A program made the translations under genes and the position numbers. Below, in pieces: positions 1 to 13,000 of a DNA stretch of 64,000 nt. The notes under the pieces are model-generated. The model saw only the letters and a program-made list of their open reading frames with translations, was not told the DNA's origin and searched no databases. Where the stretch lies: the NCBI RefSeq assembly GCF_964204645.1, contig NC_134026.1:8815450-8879449 (forward strand). Direction: 5' to 3'. The stretch is from Tubulanus polymorphus (lineage: Eukaryota > Nemertea > Palaeonemertea > Tubulaniformes > Tubulanidae). The stretch's first letter is position 1, and each line of letters begins with the position of its first letter.

Positions 1-795
1 TTCACGATGACATAAAGGGCAACTTCAATAACTGAATAATGAAACGAAATAATATTGGAAATCAATCTGATGTAAGTAGGCACTTGCAATTTGTCTTATC
101 AAATATGTATATGAAAGTACTCGGTTCAATAAGTAGTTGTCCTGTAATGAAAAGAAAGCTACCCTAATGTTTCACCATATTTTGGGCCATTATTGTTAGG
201 ATATTCAGAATAAACTCGACAAACGGAAGTGCATATTTTACTAAAATGGCATTATTCTAACGCTATTTGCAAAATTTTATTTCTACAATGAGAATTATTT
301 AAGGTTCTCTGTAACATTTTAGGGTAATATGCAAGAAACACAAGCGCGCAGCTAAACAAAGGCCAAAGGCGTGATGGTCAGACTTAACAGAAAAAAAGTG
401 TCCCAGCAAACATTTTGCTGGCTGAGTCGCTGGTTGGATATGGCCTACGCTGAAAATCTCAAGTGCTATGCATACCACTGGATTTTCAATGTTGAAAATC
501 TCCCTTTTGGATGAGGCCTACTACATTGCGCAACTGTATCCTCGCCAACAATCTGATACCAGCCCCTTCCCCTTATAGGCCTACAGAATAATGTCTGTTA
601 CAACGTTTTTGCATTATGGGGTTTTTAATTATTGGTGCGACATGTTGCTATTGTTGCACCAGGGCTATACCCTGTATTGTGGTAACAATTGATAAGTTCT
701 GGCAGTCTTGCATTAGTAGAATGCCGCTATAGTGCACTGTATTTTTGATTGTACTCATTCGTCACCAATATTTTTTATTCTTTGTTAGTTTCTAG
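1..795. other. Upstream flank of UROS, no gene seen
   Basis: No open frame or family similarity was recognised here. The missing first coding exon of UROS should lie in this stretch or left of the window, because the exon at 796 begins in phase 1 and has no in-frame ATG. A pyrimidine-rich tract ending in TTTCTAG at 789-795 forms the acceptor of that exon. Confidence 0.5.
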
Positions 796-3700
796 CAAAG
801 CCTCAACAGCCAGATACTGGACAATCCGCTGAAGTTCCGTTGCAGCACAAGACAGTTTTACTGTTTCGATCCCCCGAGCCCAGAGATGGACAAGTCGACC
901 CTTATGTGAAGGTAAGCTGCTGTTTACATTCATATTTCATTGTGGTGGATCTATGTAGTTTAGGGTAGAGGGCCCAGTCTAAGTTTAAATGTTTAGAACG
1001 GTTTAGTTTGAATTGTTGTCTTCATTGAAATCGAGTGACCAACAGTAACTAAACCTAAAATTTACCGCAACTTTTTTGGAAAGTTGGACCGAGAAGCCTA
1101 ATTTCCCGCACAGGCCACAGAGTTGAAAATAAGTATGCAAGCTTTATGCTCAACTTAACATAACTTGAGTCTGATCAAACGCAAACAAAAAACTGGAAGA
1201 GGTATTGCAATTTTGCTAGGAGACTCTATTTGCCTTCCACCAGGGGAACTTATGAAATACCTTCACGTCATATTAACTAGGCCATTGCAAGTAATTTTGG
1301 ATTGGTACAACCAGAAGATTAGTTGAATTTTTTTCAAATAGTGGGCATTGTCTGTCACCAGCGAGTACCTAAAAAGTGCAAAGCTTGGTCTGGGCCCTCT
1401 AGAAAATTCTGAAGATTTATGCTCATAGATGCATTTGCCTGACAATTTGAACCATACAATACCATTTAATGTACCGAAATTTGATCAGGGATCTTTATCC
1501 AGATTGCTTGAATAGATCTTTATTAAGATATTTGATATCTCATTTACAGGCGCTGGAGGCACTTGGTTTATACACAGTATGCATTCCTCCGCTGGCATTT
1601 GAATATGAAAATCTTCCAAAATATGCATCATTGCTGGAACAATGTGATAAATTTTCAGCTATCGTGTTCACCAGTCAGCGGGCAGTCAGAGCTATTGAGG
1701 AGGCCTATCAAAGTGGTAAGAATAGCGTGTGTATTCGTGATGATTCTCTGTGAAATTTTGAATCAAATATTTGAATTTCCTTGCTCGCGAATTCCTTGTT
1801 TCAGCATCTGATATCAAGATCGTCGTGGATCTGTGGAAAACCAAACCAGTGTTTGTTGTCGGTAAAGCTACTGGAAAACTTGGTTAGTTCATGAATAAAC
1901 ATGTACCACTCTAGAATTTATTAAATAAGGAAAACGTTTTCAATTTCTATTGATTATTTTTACTGCTTTGAATTTTAGCCGAAAGTCTAGGTTTCAATGT
2001 GCAAGGTGGCGAGTCTGGAAATGCTGATCATTTGGCAGACCATATCTTAAAAGGTAATCAAACCATTGCAAAAAATAGATTTTAATCATGTTTTGGTGAA
2101 TGTTTCAGCCATATTATGATTGAAAGTTAAAGCGAATATAGTTCTTGACGAACCATATCAACAGGTTTTAGCATAGTCTCGATATGATTATTAACACTGT
2201 CGTAGGACACATCTAGCATGGGATTTGGATAACCCAGTGTATTATTGTATTTGGGAGTTGAACACTGAAATGTTGGATATTTCAATTTGTATTGATAAAA
2301 TGGCACCGATGCATATTTTTCAATTACAATCAATTGCAAAGATGCATCCTCGCTTGCCAGGGGTCCAGTATCACTCCCGAACTCACTTCCACCAGCCCCC
2401 TGGCCTCACGAAGCGTGATTTCATTACTGGGGCTGTTGCGCATGACGTCATATATCGATTTGCGAAATACTTCCTTGTTCAGTAAAACGTTCGTTGATTG
2501 GTCCATTTAACGGGAAAACCAACAGAAGTCTACTGTCGGTTTGTTACAAGCGCTGTGATTGGTACGGCCGGATTCTGGTCGGCTAGTAACGACTCCAACG
2601 ACTCGTGAGGTCAAGGGGTTCGGGGAACAGCTTTAGCGTAGTGGGTTCGAATCCCTTGACGGGTGAAGATGGCAAAGGTGAGGATTTCTATTATTGTGTA
2701 GATTTTCAAGGTCATTGGCTTCTGCTTACGTTTACCAGAGGGCGTTGAATGCTGAAATTGCATAGTATTCCCATTTATATTGCGACCTATGGACATTTTG
2801 CTACCAGATTCAATCGCAATTTCAATCATCTCAAACCACTTCCCAAGTGGGCATGGTGTCCCTCGACCCCTTAGTTGATTTCTCATCTAAATTTATTTTC
2901 AGTTTTGCCGGAGCCTGGAAAACCAGTATTATTCCCTTGCGGTAATCTGAGTAAGGATACAATAGTGAATCAGTTGACCGATGCAAGACATATGGTTGAG
3001 AAGTTACCAGTTTATAGAACTATAGCTAATCCTGATCTCGGGCATATATTAGACGACTATGTGTTAAGGCAAGATGTAAGTTCGTGTCGTTGAAGTTTTT
3101 TTCTTGTGAAAATACTCATCAATCACTTCTCAAAAGGATTCTTCATCTTTTGATTCTCACTATTCACGAGCAGAGCTAATGCTGCAAAACATATTCTTCG
3201 CTGAATACATGGACACCAATCCGTGTTAGGTTGCATGAATCTTCATCCATTATTTTTTGCCGGGCAAGATGAAATTTTGATCTTTGCTTTTAACCTTTTT
3301 GGAAAAGAAACTTATATGTAAAAACTAAACTTGAGTGAGTGACCGAAAATGTTTCTATATCATTTCAGGGAATTCCGGAATATCTGGTATATTTTAGTCC
3401 TTCTAGTGCAAATTACACAAAGCCGTATTTGGAAAAATATCATTTACCGGATGAGATTAAGGTACGTTCCTAGATGTGTAAAAGCAATTCGTCCTATAAA
3501 GCAACTTGCTAGCAACATTCTTATTTCATAAAGAATTGATGAAGATAGTAGCCATCTTTTCTGGAAGGCAGGGGCAGATCCAGGGGGACTTATGAGACTT
3601 GTAAAAAAGTCCATCAGATTTTTTTAAGCAGATAATTGGTGCTTTTCAGTGCGGGAGTACTGCCTTCTTGGACATCAAAGTGCCCTTTTGGGACTAGAAA

Positions 3701-4496
3701 ATTTGTCAAAATTAGCCCTCTGTGCGGGAGTACACCTAATATTGCCTTTTTGACATACCGGTAACAGTGCCCTTTTGGTATGTGACTAAGTCCTTCAAAG
3801 TTAGCCTCTGGATCTGCCCCAGGAAGAATTAATACGTACCGCTACCCGCTCAGTATACTATATAACGCTTGAACATAGCGTCAACTACTGCAGTCAACCT
3901 AATTTAAATCATATTACTTAAGGCGGGGATAGGTCAGTCTTGTGACTGCCAGTGACATGATTTTCTGCAACTGCCAGCGAAGATCGCGTCACGAAAACCT
4001 GTCGACCTCAGCTGCCTTGCAACTGCCATCAAGTCACACATGTTGTACTTTCTACGACGCGACCCTCTCTCCTTATCGCAACCGACATACACTACTCTTG
4101 CGACTGACAGAGCCTAGTCACACATAGTCATTGACAATCGTGTTGCTGTTGACCTACAAGTCCTTTTACCTACCGGTACCAGTTGCAACCTATCACATCG
4201 CACATTGAACTATGCCTGTCTTAAATTTAACTCAATTGTTTAGTACCAATTTAGTACCCAAGTGACCGCAATGACTTAAACAAGGTTCATTGCAGTTGAA
4301 TATTTGATGAAGACTTGCGCAGCTTTTCACTGCCTTTCTCTTCTGTATTTTTCAGCATATATCAATTGGACCATCAACTTCCAAGGCGTTAGAGCAAAAT
4401 GGTTTTTCAGTCAGTATCGAGGCTTCGGAGCCTTCGCCGTCATTTGTAGCTGCTGCAATTTCGTCACTACTGAGTCAAGATAAACATGTTTCATAG
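796..4496 (+). CDS. UROS: Uroporphyrinogen-III synthase, 5' partial
   Basis: Cytosolic haem-pathway enzyme that closes hydroxymethylbilane into uroporphyrinogen III. Exons: 796-911, 1550-1715, 1805-1882, 1979-2053, 2903-3075, 3369-3461, 4356-4496 (stop TAG). All joins are GT-AG and keep phase. The visible product is about 280 aa, against about 265 in vertebrates. It follows the HemD fold order: KTVLLFRSPEP near the N-terminus, IVFTSQRAVRAIEEA, VFVVGKATGKLAESLG, the GGESGNADHLADHIL segment, VLFPCGNLSKD, the YFSPSSANY loop and a closing ISIGPSTSKALEQNG strand-helix. These match the family's conserved FTS, PCGN, FSPS and IGPTT positions. The start lies in an unseen upstream exon, so about 17 residues before KTVLLF form a short N-terminal extension. 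Introns hold repeats, including a block at 3570-3820. Identification is firm; the 5' end is not. Confidence 0.93.
2600..2665 (+). repeat. Possible tRNA-derived fragment in UROS intron 4
   Basis: A perfect B-box-like GGGTTCGAATCCC occurs at 2643-2655, and TCAAGGGG upstream can pair with CCCTTGA downstream. I could not fold a full cloverleaf or find a good A box, so this looks like a decayed SINE head and not a tRNA gene. Confidence 0.3.
2690..2880. repeat. Dispersed repeat copy 1 (GTGGGCATGGTGTCCC family)
   Basis: The block ends in AAGTGGGCATGGTGTCCCTC followed by GACCCC. Similar text recurs at 5620-5805 (GTGGGCGTGGTGTCCCTGG) and at 21771-21812 (GTGGGCATGGTGTCCCTCG). All are non-coding; two lie in introns and one in an intergenic spacer. 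The element class was not identified. Confidence 0.55.
3570..3820. mobile_element. MITE with GATCCAGG termini
   Basis: The left end reads GGGGCAGATCCAGGGGGAC and the right end is its inverted near-copy, CTCTGGATCTGCCCC. The inside holds two versions of GTGCGGGAGTAC-type text, a small internal duplication. A related element is at 54041-54354. It lies in UROS intron 6. Confidence 0.6.
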
Positions 4497-6478
4497 GTCT
4501 GTTTCGATAAAGAGGCTACTACTGATTTGCAGATAGCAAGCTGAATAGCTTCCTTCATCCTGTACATACTAGTTTTCATTAACTAAGCGAATGTGTGTTT
4601 TCGGCAAATTAGTTACACTTATCAGGGTTCATAGCGGTCAGTGAAATTATGGGTCAGTAAAATTCTTTGGATTCTATTTTAAGAATTAGATGAGGGTCCA
4701 ACTCATGCAAATGATGTTTTTTCATTGCTGCATCCTTGTGAAATATTTTGCGCCAAAAAAATCTTTAGAAATCGTATAAAAGTCTTCGAACGTTTGGTGT
4801 AAGGTTTTTGAAAGTCTTTGATTTTTTCGGCTGTGCGGTCAGCGAGGCTACGAACCCTGACTTTGCTGTGTGCACATGGCATTATCTTGACTTTGAAAAT
4901 CTGATCTCTGCTGATACTTCTGTCGATGGTCAATATGCATATATGTAATATAACCTCTAGTCAATACATTGTTACATGTCCTTTTGAAAAATGAAGACGA
5001 TGCATCAAATTGCTATACTTGCTTAAAAGCTTCATATAGCGTGTTTTTGGTTCAATAGTCATTTGTATTATATGGTAACGACGATATTGACGTAACTGTG
5101 CTATAATCTTAGTACATGTAATGTGCACATGTATGTTTATTTATAATTCTTTGTACAACTACTTAAATGTATGACATAATGTTTGTTTTATCGTCGGTTA
5201 AACAAAAATATGACATGTTTACGTTCAGATTCATGAAAAAACAAAATGAACATGTACATTATTGTGTCGGCATTTTCGGGCAAGGTTCTAAAGAAACTCA
5301 ATCTGTTCATCTGTGAACAAATAAATATTCGTGTAATTTCCCTCTTTAGCCAAGTCCTGAAGATTTTTATATCAATTTCGTGGGTTAGTGTGGGACTATC
5401 CCAACAGACTATTGCGTTCACTTTTTGTCCGTCCGTCCATCTGTAGACAGAATCTAGTTTTCTTGGGAAGTTTTCGATACACTTTGATGCATGGTCGACT
5501 TGATATTTGCTTTATCCAAGCCGCATCTGCAGCCCAACTAGCGGGCATTGTTGCAATATCAGCATTCTCTCTGTCTTGGGGTTTGGCATGTTTATGTATT
5601 CCCGTAGGGCCTAGCATCACAAGGAATAATACACTCGATTGGAAACAAGATGGCCATATAGTGACCTATTTTGTTCCAAATATGCATTTCAAGTCTGGAT
5701 TCTTGTGGTTTCTATGTTCACCGGGGGCATTGAATATTGAAATTGTCGAACATTTCAGACCAGTTTATGAGTGGGCGTGGTGTCCCTGGACCCCTAGTTT
5801 GTAAATCAGGACAGCCTATAGGGTCCCAAGATCATCTAGTGCTGTTTTCTTGTTCTAGTGCAAAACTACGCTATTTATGTACTGATACCGCTAAAGCTAA
5901 GAACATAAACCAGTCTTATTACAGACCTATTAGCATCAAAAATAGTAGATAGGTCCTAAGAGCTTGGCTTTAGTGGTAGTAGTTTTGGTGTTGCTGTTAC
6001 TATATGTTTAGTATGGTATGGTTCATGTAAAGAATATTGTGTTAAAATTTAAGGTGCTCCATTCATTATTACTACATAATAACATGTGTGAAGACAAAGT
6101 TTTTCTCAAAATGGATATTTTTTATTTTGGTATAGGCCTACCAAATTAAAGATTTTAGGTGCCTGTTTGACAGATTTCTTGAGGTGAATTATTGCTGTTT
6201 TTAAGGTCTGTTTTCTTAAGTTTGGTATTCTAGTCAAATACCAGTGCCTGGGGCCAGTTCGTGTCTCAATTCTCAGGACAATATCCTCATTTTTAAGAAG
6301 CTGAAGAATTGTTTAGTTATCCCTATGAAGCTGGACCTGCTGTTACACAGTGTTATAGAGATAGTGCACCAACATCATGTTTGTTCATCTACTGGCATGT
6401 TATATTGGCCAACAACTGTGGCTTTCACTTAAGTTAGCCACTCATGTGCTTGATGGTCAATATGGATGCTATGCTGAC
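4497..6478. other. UROS 3' region and spacer
   Basis: AT-rich sequence without a convincing gene. It should contain the UROS 3' untranslated region; AATAAA at 5320-5325 is a possible but distant poly(A) signal. A repeat copy (GTGGGCGTGGTGTCCC family) spans roughly 5620-5805. The short open frames here have no family resemblance. Confidence 0.45.
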
Positions 6479-6890
6479 AAGGTCCCTACAACTCCTTGAT
6501 TCCTTAGAAATTCCTTCTAAACTGAAAATACTTTTTGAAGGTGCCTGAAATTCCTTTCATTTGAGTAAAATGCCTGAAATCCATTTAAAACTTCACTTTT
6601 GACAAATGGGCTATTAGAAGTTTTACTACGGTACATCTAAATCATACCAGGGACCAGGATTATTTTTACCCGAAATAAGAGGTTACTGCACTGAATAAAA
6701 AGCCGAATTTAGCAGTGTATTGGCTTAGTGTATTAGCAAAAATTGGCTTACAAAACCAACATATTAACGGTTTACCCAGAAAATCAGTTGCCTACCGATT
6801 AAGAAAAGCAATGCAGACGCATCCTGGAAATCTGAAACTGTTACCTTTAAAATCATTATGTCCAGGAATAATTGATCTGTAGGGACCCCG
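6479..6890. mobile_element. MITE, AGGGTCCCTAC family, copy 1
   Basis: Begins AAGGTCCCTACAACTCCTTG and ends in CTGTAGGGACCCC, the inverted terminus. The interior repeats CTTGAAATTCC-like text that recurs in the copies at 14437-14757, 36374-36719, 37236 onward and 59060-59205. No transposase frame is present. Confidence 0.7.
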
Positions 6891-8512
6891 GATGACCTCT
6901 ATACTTTATTCGTAAAATCATTAAAGCTTGCTGGTATGTGTCAATAGTACCAGTATACAACAACTTTATGTACAAACATTTTTGGGTATGGATGTTTTTT
7001 TAACCAGTATGTATACATTATGCATTGGGTTTCATTTACTCGAATAATGCGACCGTTTATGTACTCTTGTGGCCAATCATCGCAAAGCTTTCGCACAGTT
7101 GAAATTATTTGCTTATACATGTACGTTAACCACAATGACGCTTAATGAAATGGAATAGAAGCCGACTATGTACAAAACTGTACATACCATGGGACCATTC
7201 ATTCATTCATTACATAGGTACGTAAAGGGCGTTACATCCGCTGCGTAATATAAGTCTGTAAGGGGAGGAGTCTAGATGCATGTATGCTTGCTTTCAGGGG
7301 TGTTAAAAAAATCGGAATTTTATGCATTTGTAATAAATCAATGGTCTCCACGCTTTATATTTTTACTATCAGTAGTTTTTTCATGGTGAAGTGTAAAATG
7401 AGACGGCCCCTTTTCTACCATAGGAGTTGCTTCTTTGTAAATGTGGTGACTAGACTTTCACGGCGTTGGACAATATTCGTGGTGGATAATTTTTTATTGA
7501 TGTTAATGTGATATTTTTGCTAAAAATTAACGCGTGGCAACTAAGTGTACCAACCGTCAAGCTGCTTGTAGAAGGCTTTAGATGTCAATGTTTTACGGGT
7601 TGCAGTATATAGAACAGTGAACTGCACGTAGAGTGACTGTTTTTTTTTTTGTTTTTTTTATTAAAATGTTGAACTGATAATGAAGATATGTGTATTACAG
7701 CTAGCTTGAGTTTAATGGTTACCGAAAAATTCATTGGCTGTCCTTTGAAAAAAAAAGCTTGTCGTTTTTCTGTCTGGCCTCAGGTTCTGTACTAAGAGAG
7801 ATTAATAAAAGAAGCACAAAATACTTGATTCAATTTTTTAGCTTTGTTCCATGATTCTGTTTTTCTGAACTCGTTTTATTAATATGTCAGTACATGTATA
7901 TCTTATCGCAACTAGCTACGCCTTTATTTCATATAATTACCTACTTGATGCAAGTTCCTCAGTATTCTAAATTTTCTAATGATGTACTCCATCCAGTTTT
8001 ATTGATTTTGACCTCAAACATTTAGACAGTTGTCCTTAATAATACACCTCGCCTAACTCGGACAAACTGGGACCAGCAAAATCAGTCAACTAAACGTAGT
8101 CCGAGTTAAGAATAAGAAAAAAACGTAAGTAAGGCAGAAAAATGATTTCGTGTTTTGAGTTGGCAATGTCCAAGCAGGGAGGTGAGAGGTTCACTGTACA
8201 TGACTCGCGTCAAATTTTCTAAACCCACAAACTGGTTGCGGGGAGTTATTTGACTCAAGGAGTTCATTCATTGAAAATGTACTAATCTTAACTCAGCTCA
8301 ACTCATACCTGTGGAACTGGATCCAGAGTACCATACATCCAACCAGATTCCTGCAGTAAAATAGGATTCAGAAGTTTCAAATCGAGAATGAACAGCTTTA
8401 TCTGGACCCAAATCTATGGCACTTGATGCTAGATTTTCTTTGTCTTTAAGAAATCTTTTGTTCTTTTTGATTGTTATATCCATGAGTCCTTTGTAGTAAT
8501 GCTTTAAACCTC
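6891..8512. other. Intergenic, repeats only
   Basis: No gene was recognised. At 7189-7228 GGGACCATTCATTCATTCATT resembles the terminus of the complete element at 60563-60726. At 8045-8112 an inverted repeat built on CTAACTCGGACAAACTGGG and ACGTAGTCCGAGTTAAG matches the element at 43986-44200. Confidence 0.5.
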
Positions 8513-8627
8513 TGGGACTGGATTTTGGTATTACCTTTAACCCTGGGGCTAATCCAGTTGAAAATGAATTGAGTTAAGAGCCCCTGGGTTAAAGTTAATA
8601 CTACTAGTCTATGAAACTGGCCCCTGG
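8513..8627. mobile_element. Palindromic MITE with GGGACTGG / CCAGTTTCATAG ends, copy 1
   Basis: About 115 bp that folds back on itself. The left arm runs GGGACTGGATTTTGGTATTA and the right arm TACTAGTCTATGAAACTGGCCCC; the centre is TTGAAAATGAATTGAGTTAA. Related copies lie at 28269-28363, 30451-30536 and 39902-40013. Confidence 0.65.
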
Positions 8628-8741
8628 TGTAGAGCCTACTAGCACTGAGATTTTATTCAATAATAATAGTAATTCCATCATACCAACCACTAAGTCAGGA
8701 ATTTGTAAGACAAGGCAAAACTAATCAAACAATATTATCAG

Positions 8742-8747
8742 TTTATT
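8742..8747 (-). promoter_or_regulatory. Likely RMND5A poly(A) signal
   Basis: TTTATT on the + strand reads AATAAA on the - strand, about 660 bases past the RMND5A stop codon. TTTATT recurs within the next 8 bases. Position and strand fit; cleavage was not tested. Confidence 0.45.
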
Positions 8748-9404
8748 TATTTATCCAACATCCATATAGTTCGAACATAATTTACAGGATATGACGTCCA
8801 AGTTCATACATTCATAGTTTACAGGTTCAGAATATGTTTAACATCAGTTATAATCATATAATGGATGACAAAAGAGATATAATAATGTACAATTGATTGA
8901 AAGGTAATCATTAAAATGGCATCAAATGCAAAAAAAAATCTTCGGCACAAAGCTATAATGAACGATATAGATTTTCAAAAAGGCAGACAATCTAATCGCA
9001 TGAAATCATAGATACACTAAATTAATGTCCCATTCCGATCACCCTTATTAGATCCGAAAATCTGTACTGTATAACAGGATTATTTAAGTGCTTCGAGGTA
9101 CAAAACTAATCATCAATTAAGTCAAGGGTTAATTAATCATCAAGGTTAATCATCAAGGGTTAATAAAGGCAGGGAAATGAATTACGCGACTCCCAACTCA
9201 GATATTAAGATACCAACGGAGAATACAGTGAACCAACGTATAGTACGCATTATATGTATGGGATCATTTGTTCATGATACGATATATGGGATTCGAAGCC
9301 AAATTCTACCGTACATTCAAATTTCGTTACCGATATTTACAATTCCTGAAATGTTTACAGACGGCGTACACGATACCTAGTGTACATTTTTCAAGAAGTA
9401 TGAA

Positions 9405-9966
9405 CTAGAAATATATTTGTCTAGCGCTGGAAGGAGACTGCTCCATCGGACAGTACGGACACTTCACCCTGAAAATAAGAGGAAATATTTTCGTCACATC
9501 GTTCAGCAGTGGAATTTAGGAGGTTTACCAGGTATGACCGGACCCTGTTTTCTAAGGAGGTACAATAATCAACTTTGGAGTGAGCAATTTCAAGTTTATA
9601 ACGCGTTCGCTGCCGGCTACAAATATACTCATTTCAGGTTCTGTCACCAGTGCTACTACGAATATAGCCGCGATTACACGAGCATATTTGGACCGGGCCA
9701 AATTTGGCCTGTAACAACTGTTCACATGGGTGCCAAATGGACCCGAGCCTGTTTGGCCCGACCAAAAACGTCGGACCAGGCCCGAGCCAGATTTTAGCAC
9801 CAGACAAATGATTGCGTTTGGATTGCAACCGGAAATGATCCACTTCACTTTGAGCATTGTTTAGTATCGAGTGAATGGTTTGCGTGTGAACGTGCTCTCT
9901 AATTAGGCACAGGCCAAATTTGGCCCCGAGCCTGATCCGTGCCAATTTGGCCCGGGGCAAATCGTG

Positions 9967-10026
<60 letters not shown>

Positions 10027-13000
10027 GGCAGCTTATATTTGTAGCTGATTCTTCCTATTTACAGTTAGATAAATGCAATCTGGCACGCGGGAATGACACA
10101 GTTCATGATTGTCTGGCAATGCAAACAAACTAACAGGGATTAATTGTGATCGTTGAGTACCCGCTAATTGGAACAATAATACCGCAATACCACAATTTTA
10201 TGATAATCAGAGATAGATTCAACATAATTCAGTTATATAAACTTGATTTAGATACTCACTTGTTGCCATTTGCGAGTTTATTGAGGGCATCACGTGAAAT
10301 GACATGACCGCATACAAGACGAACAGGTGGATTCGATTCTGTACTCTGCTGCCTTAGAATTGGACATGCGAATACGGAATGATACCGACTTTCCATGCCT
10401 AGATCTATTTCAACCTACAAATTAGAACGATACAGTGACTTCCAAATTTCAAAGGAAATACAATCTTTTTTTAAGTGAATATGACGTGTTTTCTTAGTAT
10501 ACCGAATTTGGCTGCTGTTAATATAAATCATTCGTATTCACAAATTACATAATTTGATAGACATTTAGCTAGTTCCATGTGGTACAATAATGGAACACAA
10601 GACTTTGCTCAAGTTGAATCTGACCAATTCAGTTACGTAAACCTGTTCAACTCAGATATCATTGACCCCTGGTATTAAGTATACAGGTAGACCATTCCAA
10701 ATTCAACAAAATATCAGACTCGAGCAAAGTCTAGTGTACAGTCTCATTCTATTAGCAATTTATTATCGAGTATGATAACTCACAGGAAGTTCATCTTTAG
10801 CGCTCCAAACGCCGGAACACTGCCTTTGCTGCATGACTTGTTTGATATTCAATAGCGGCGGTAACGCTGAACAACCTGCTCGAATACTGAAATAAACATT
10901 TAGACAGCATTCTTAGAATATAAAACCACTATTTAACCCGAAACTGAAGAGCTTGGTTCTACGCCAGTCACCAATAAGGTTTCAACTCAATAGACACTTT
11001 CTAAATTTCCATCTTGAACCTAAATTACAACGAAATGTCATCCGTTGTTACATGGCATCTTTTGTTTCATTTATTCAATACTGGGTACCGGGTATTCAAA
11101 TATTTGGATTTGGACTCGGTATAGAATCAGCCTATCTCTTTGACTTTTGTACTAAATTCATTCACTTCAGACCATCCTCCTGTTATAGGTTGAGAAAATT
11201 ACCTGACACTGAGAGGACTTTCCACAGACAGACCGAGCAATGAGCAAGCATCACGGGTAAATACATCACAGATTTCTGCCCACAGAATAGGATCCAATAA
11301 ATGAGAATATGGAGAATTTTCAATTCCTTGACGTAGGTACAACAAACTGCCCATGAGCACTTGAAGTTCTGTAACAAAAACAAAATGAATACAGCATATC
11401 TTATTGCAATACAATACCAGAACAAAGGCAAATAGTGTTAACAGGCATGTTATAACTTGAGATGATTACTGGTAGAAAGAAAGTGGCATTATCTATGATT
11501 ATTATATGATGAGAAAGTGGCATTATCTATGATCATTATCTTATGATGAGCTATGATTCTGCAATTGATTGTGGTCACAAAATATACATAGATGTTGCAT
11601 AGGTACCAATATATATATGGAAATACCATGGTGAATATTATATACAGAAACCAATCACCTTGAAACTCATGAAAACCATAAAACAAAATGAGCTACAATT
11701 CTGCAATCGATTTTCATCACAAAATATGCCAAGGTACCACTATTTGGAAATACCACGTTATTCTGCTATTAAAAACCATTCAAAAATCTTCATCACATAT
11801 ACTCATGAGTACTGATGAGACTAAGATGGCCACCGACTGTATTACTGATCGAAAAACCCTACGTTAAAGATTCCTTCTAAAGGCATACCCGTCATAAATT
11901 TCAATGATTCTTAAGATGGCAAACCATTTGTAAGCCACAGGTCTCAAAAATAAACTTTATGGGCACTAAAGACGTCATGGAATGGCCATCTTGTGCCTGA
12001 TCAACACAAAGCTCATAGGAACAAGATTTCTCTCTCATAAACCAGTAGATATGTTATTAGTACGGTGTATACACTACCTCTCGGATGTGATAAAGCGAAT
12101 GGTGCCAAATTCTTGGCATAACACAAAGCTTCGTTTTGTTTTGCAAATCCCTGACTAATGAGGCTGATGAACTGTAACCGATGAAGCTTGAATTCCAAAG
12201 TGCTGTTCTGCGACTGTAGTTTTTCCCGGTTGTTATGAGCCCATCTAAATGATTGAACCAGAAAAAGAATTCAGAAAATTGTTTGTACCGGTACATTATC
12301 AATCCAAGCCTTATCCGACTGGATATCTTGTAAGTTAACAATTAAGAGATAGCAGCGAAATTGAGCGCATTCACCACAGGATTAAACCAAGGTCTTGTAC
12401 AAACAGGTCTGCTTGGCCAGTGGTTATATAGCTTGATGCTGTATATCTAACCATTTGGTCATAAAGACCAAAGGTGCAAAAAAGAAAATCATAGATTAGT
12501 CTGAATTATAAGACCTAGGCCTTCCTCAAAACCACTAGCCCATATGAACTCCCATATGAACTCAACTCTGTACGAATGGAAGTTTCTTAATTTTTCATAG
12601 TTCAGTTCCCTTTCGATCAGTATTGGAAAAACACCATCCCTAGCTTATTCCTCCACGTATGACCTTATGATTTTGACATAAGAAATTAGGAACACGTACT
12701 CCAAAGCTGGACCGAGCTCCTGCAGCTTGAGTGCTTCTAAAATTCCATGTAATTCGAGAAAAGGTTCTTTTTGCACATCTTCAAGCGTAAGTCCAGCATC
12801 CTACAAATTATAGAGGTAGTAACATTACATTATACTCTAAACCAGGATTCAGACAACAATATTTAAAAGAACATTTTTATATCGAAGAAGACAGAGACAA
12901 ATTTGAGAGAGTTGACTTAGGAAATGATTTACCAGGTACCCATATTATTGGAATAAGAAAGATCAAATAATTTAAATCACTGAATTCTATAAACCAACAG

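Noticed and set aside
9417-9857. Open frames on both strands around the AGCCGCGAT MITE
   Set aside because: They cross the last RMND5A exon and the MITE, with glycine/proline-rich text arising from GGGCCAAATTTGGCCC palindromes.
9939-10133. Open frame with a long valine-cysteine run
   Set aside because: Direct translation of the (TG)n microsatellite.
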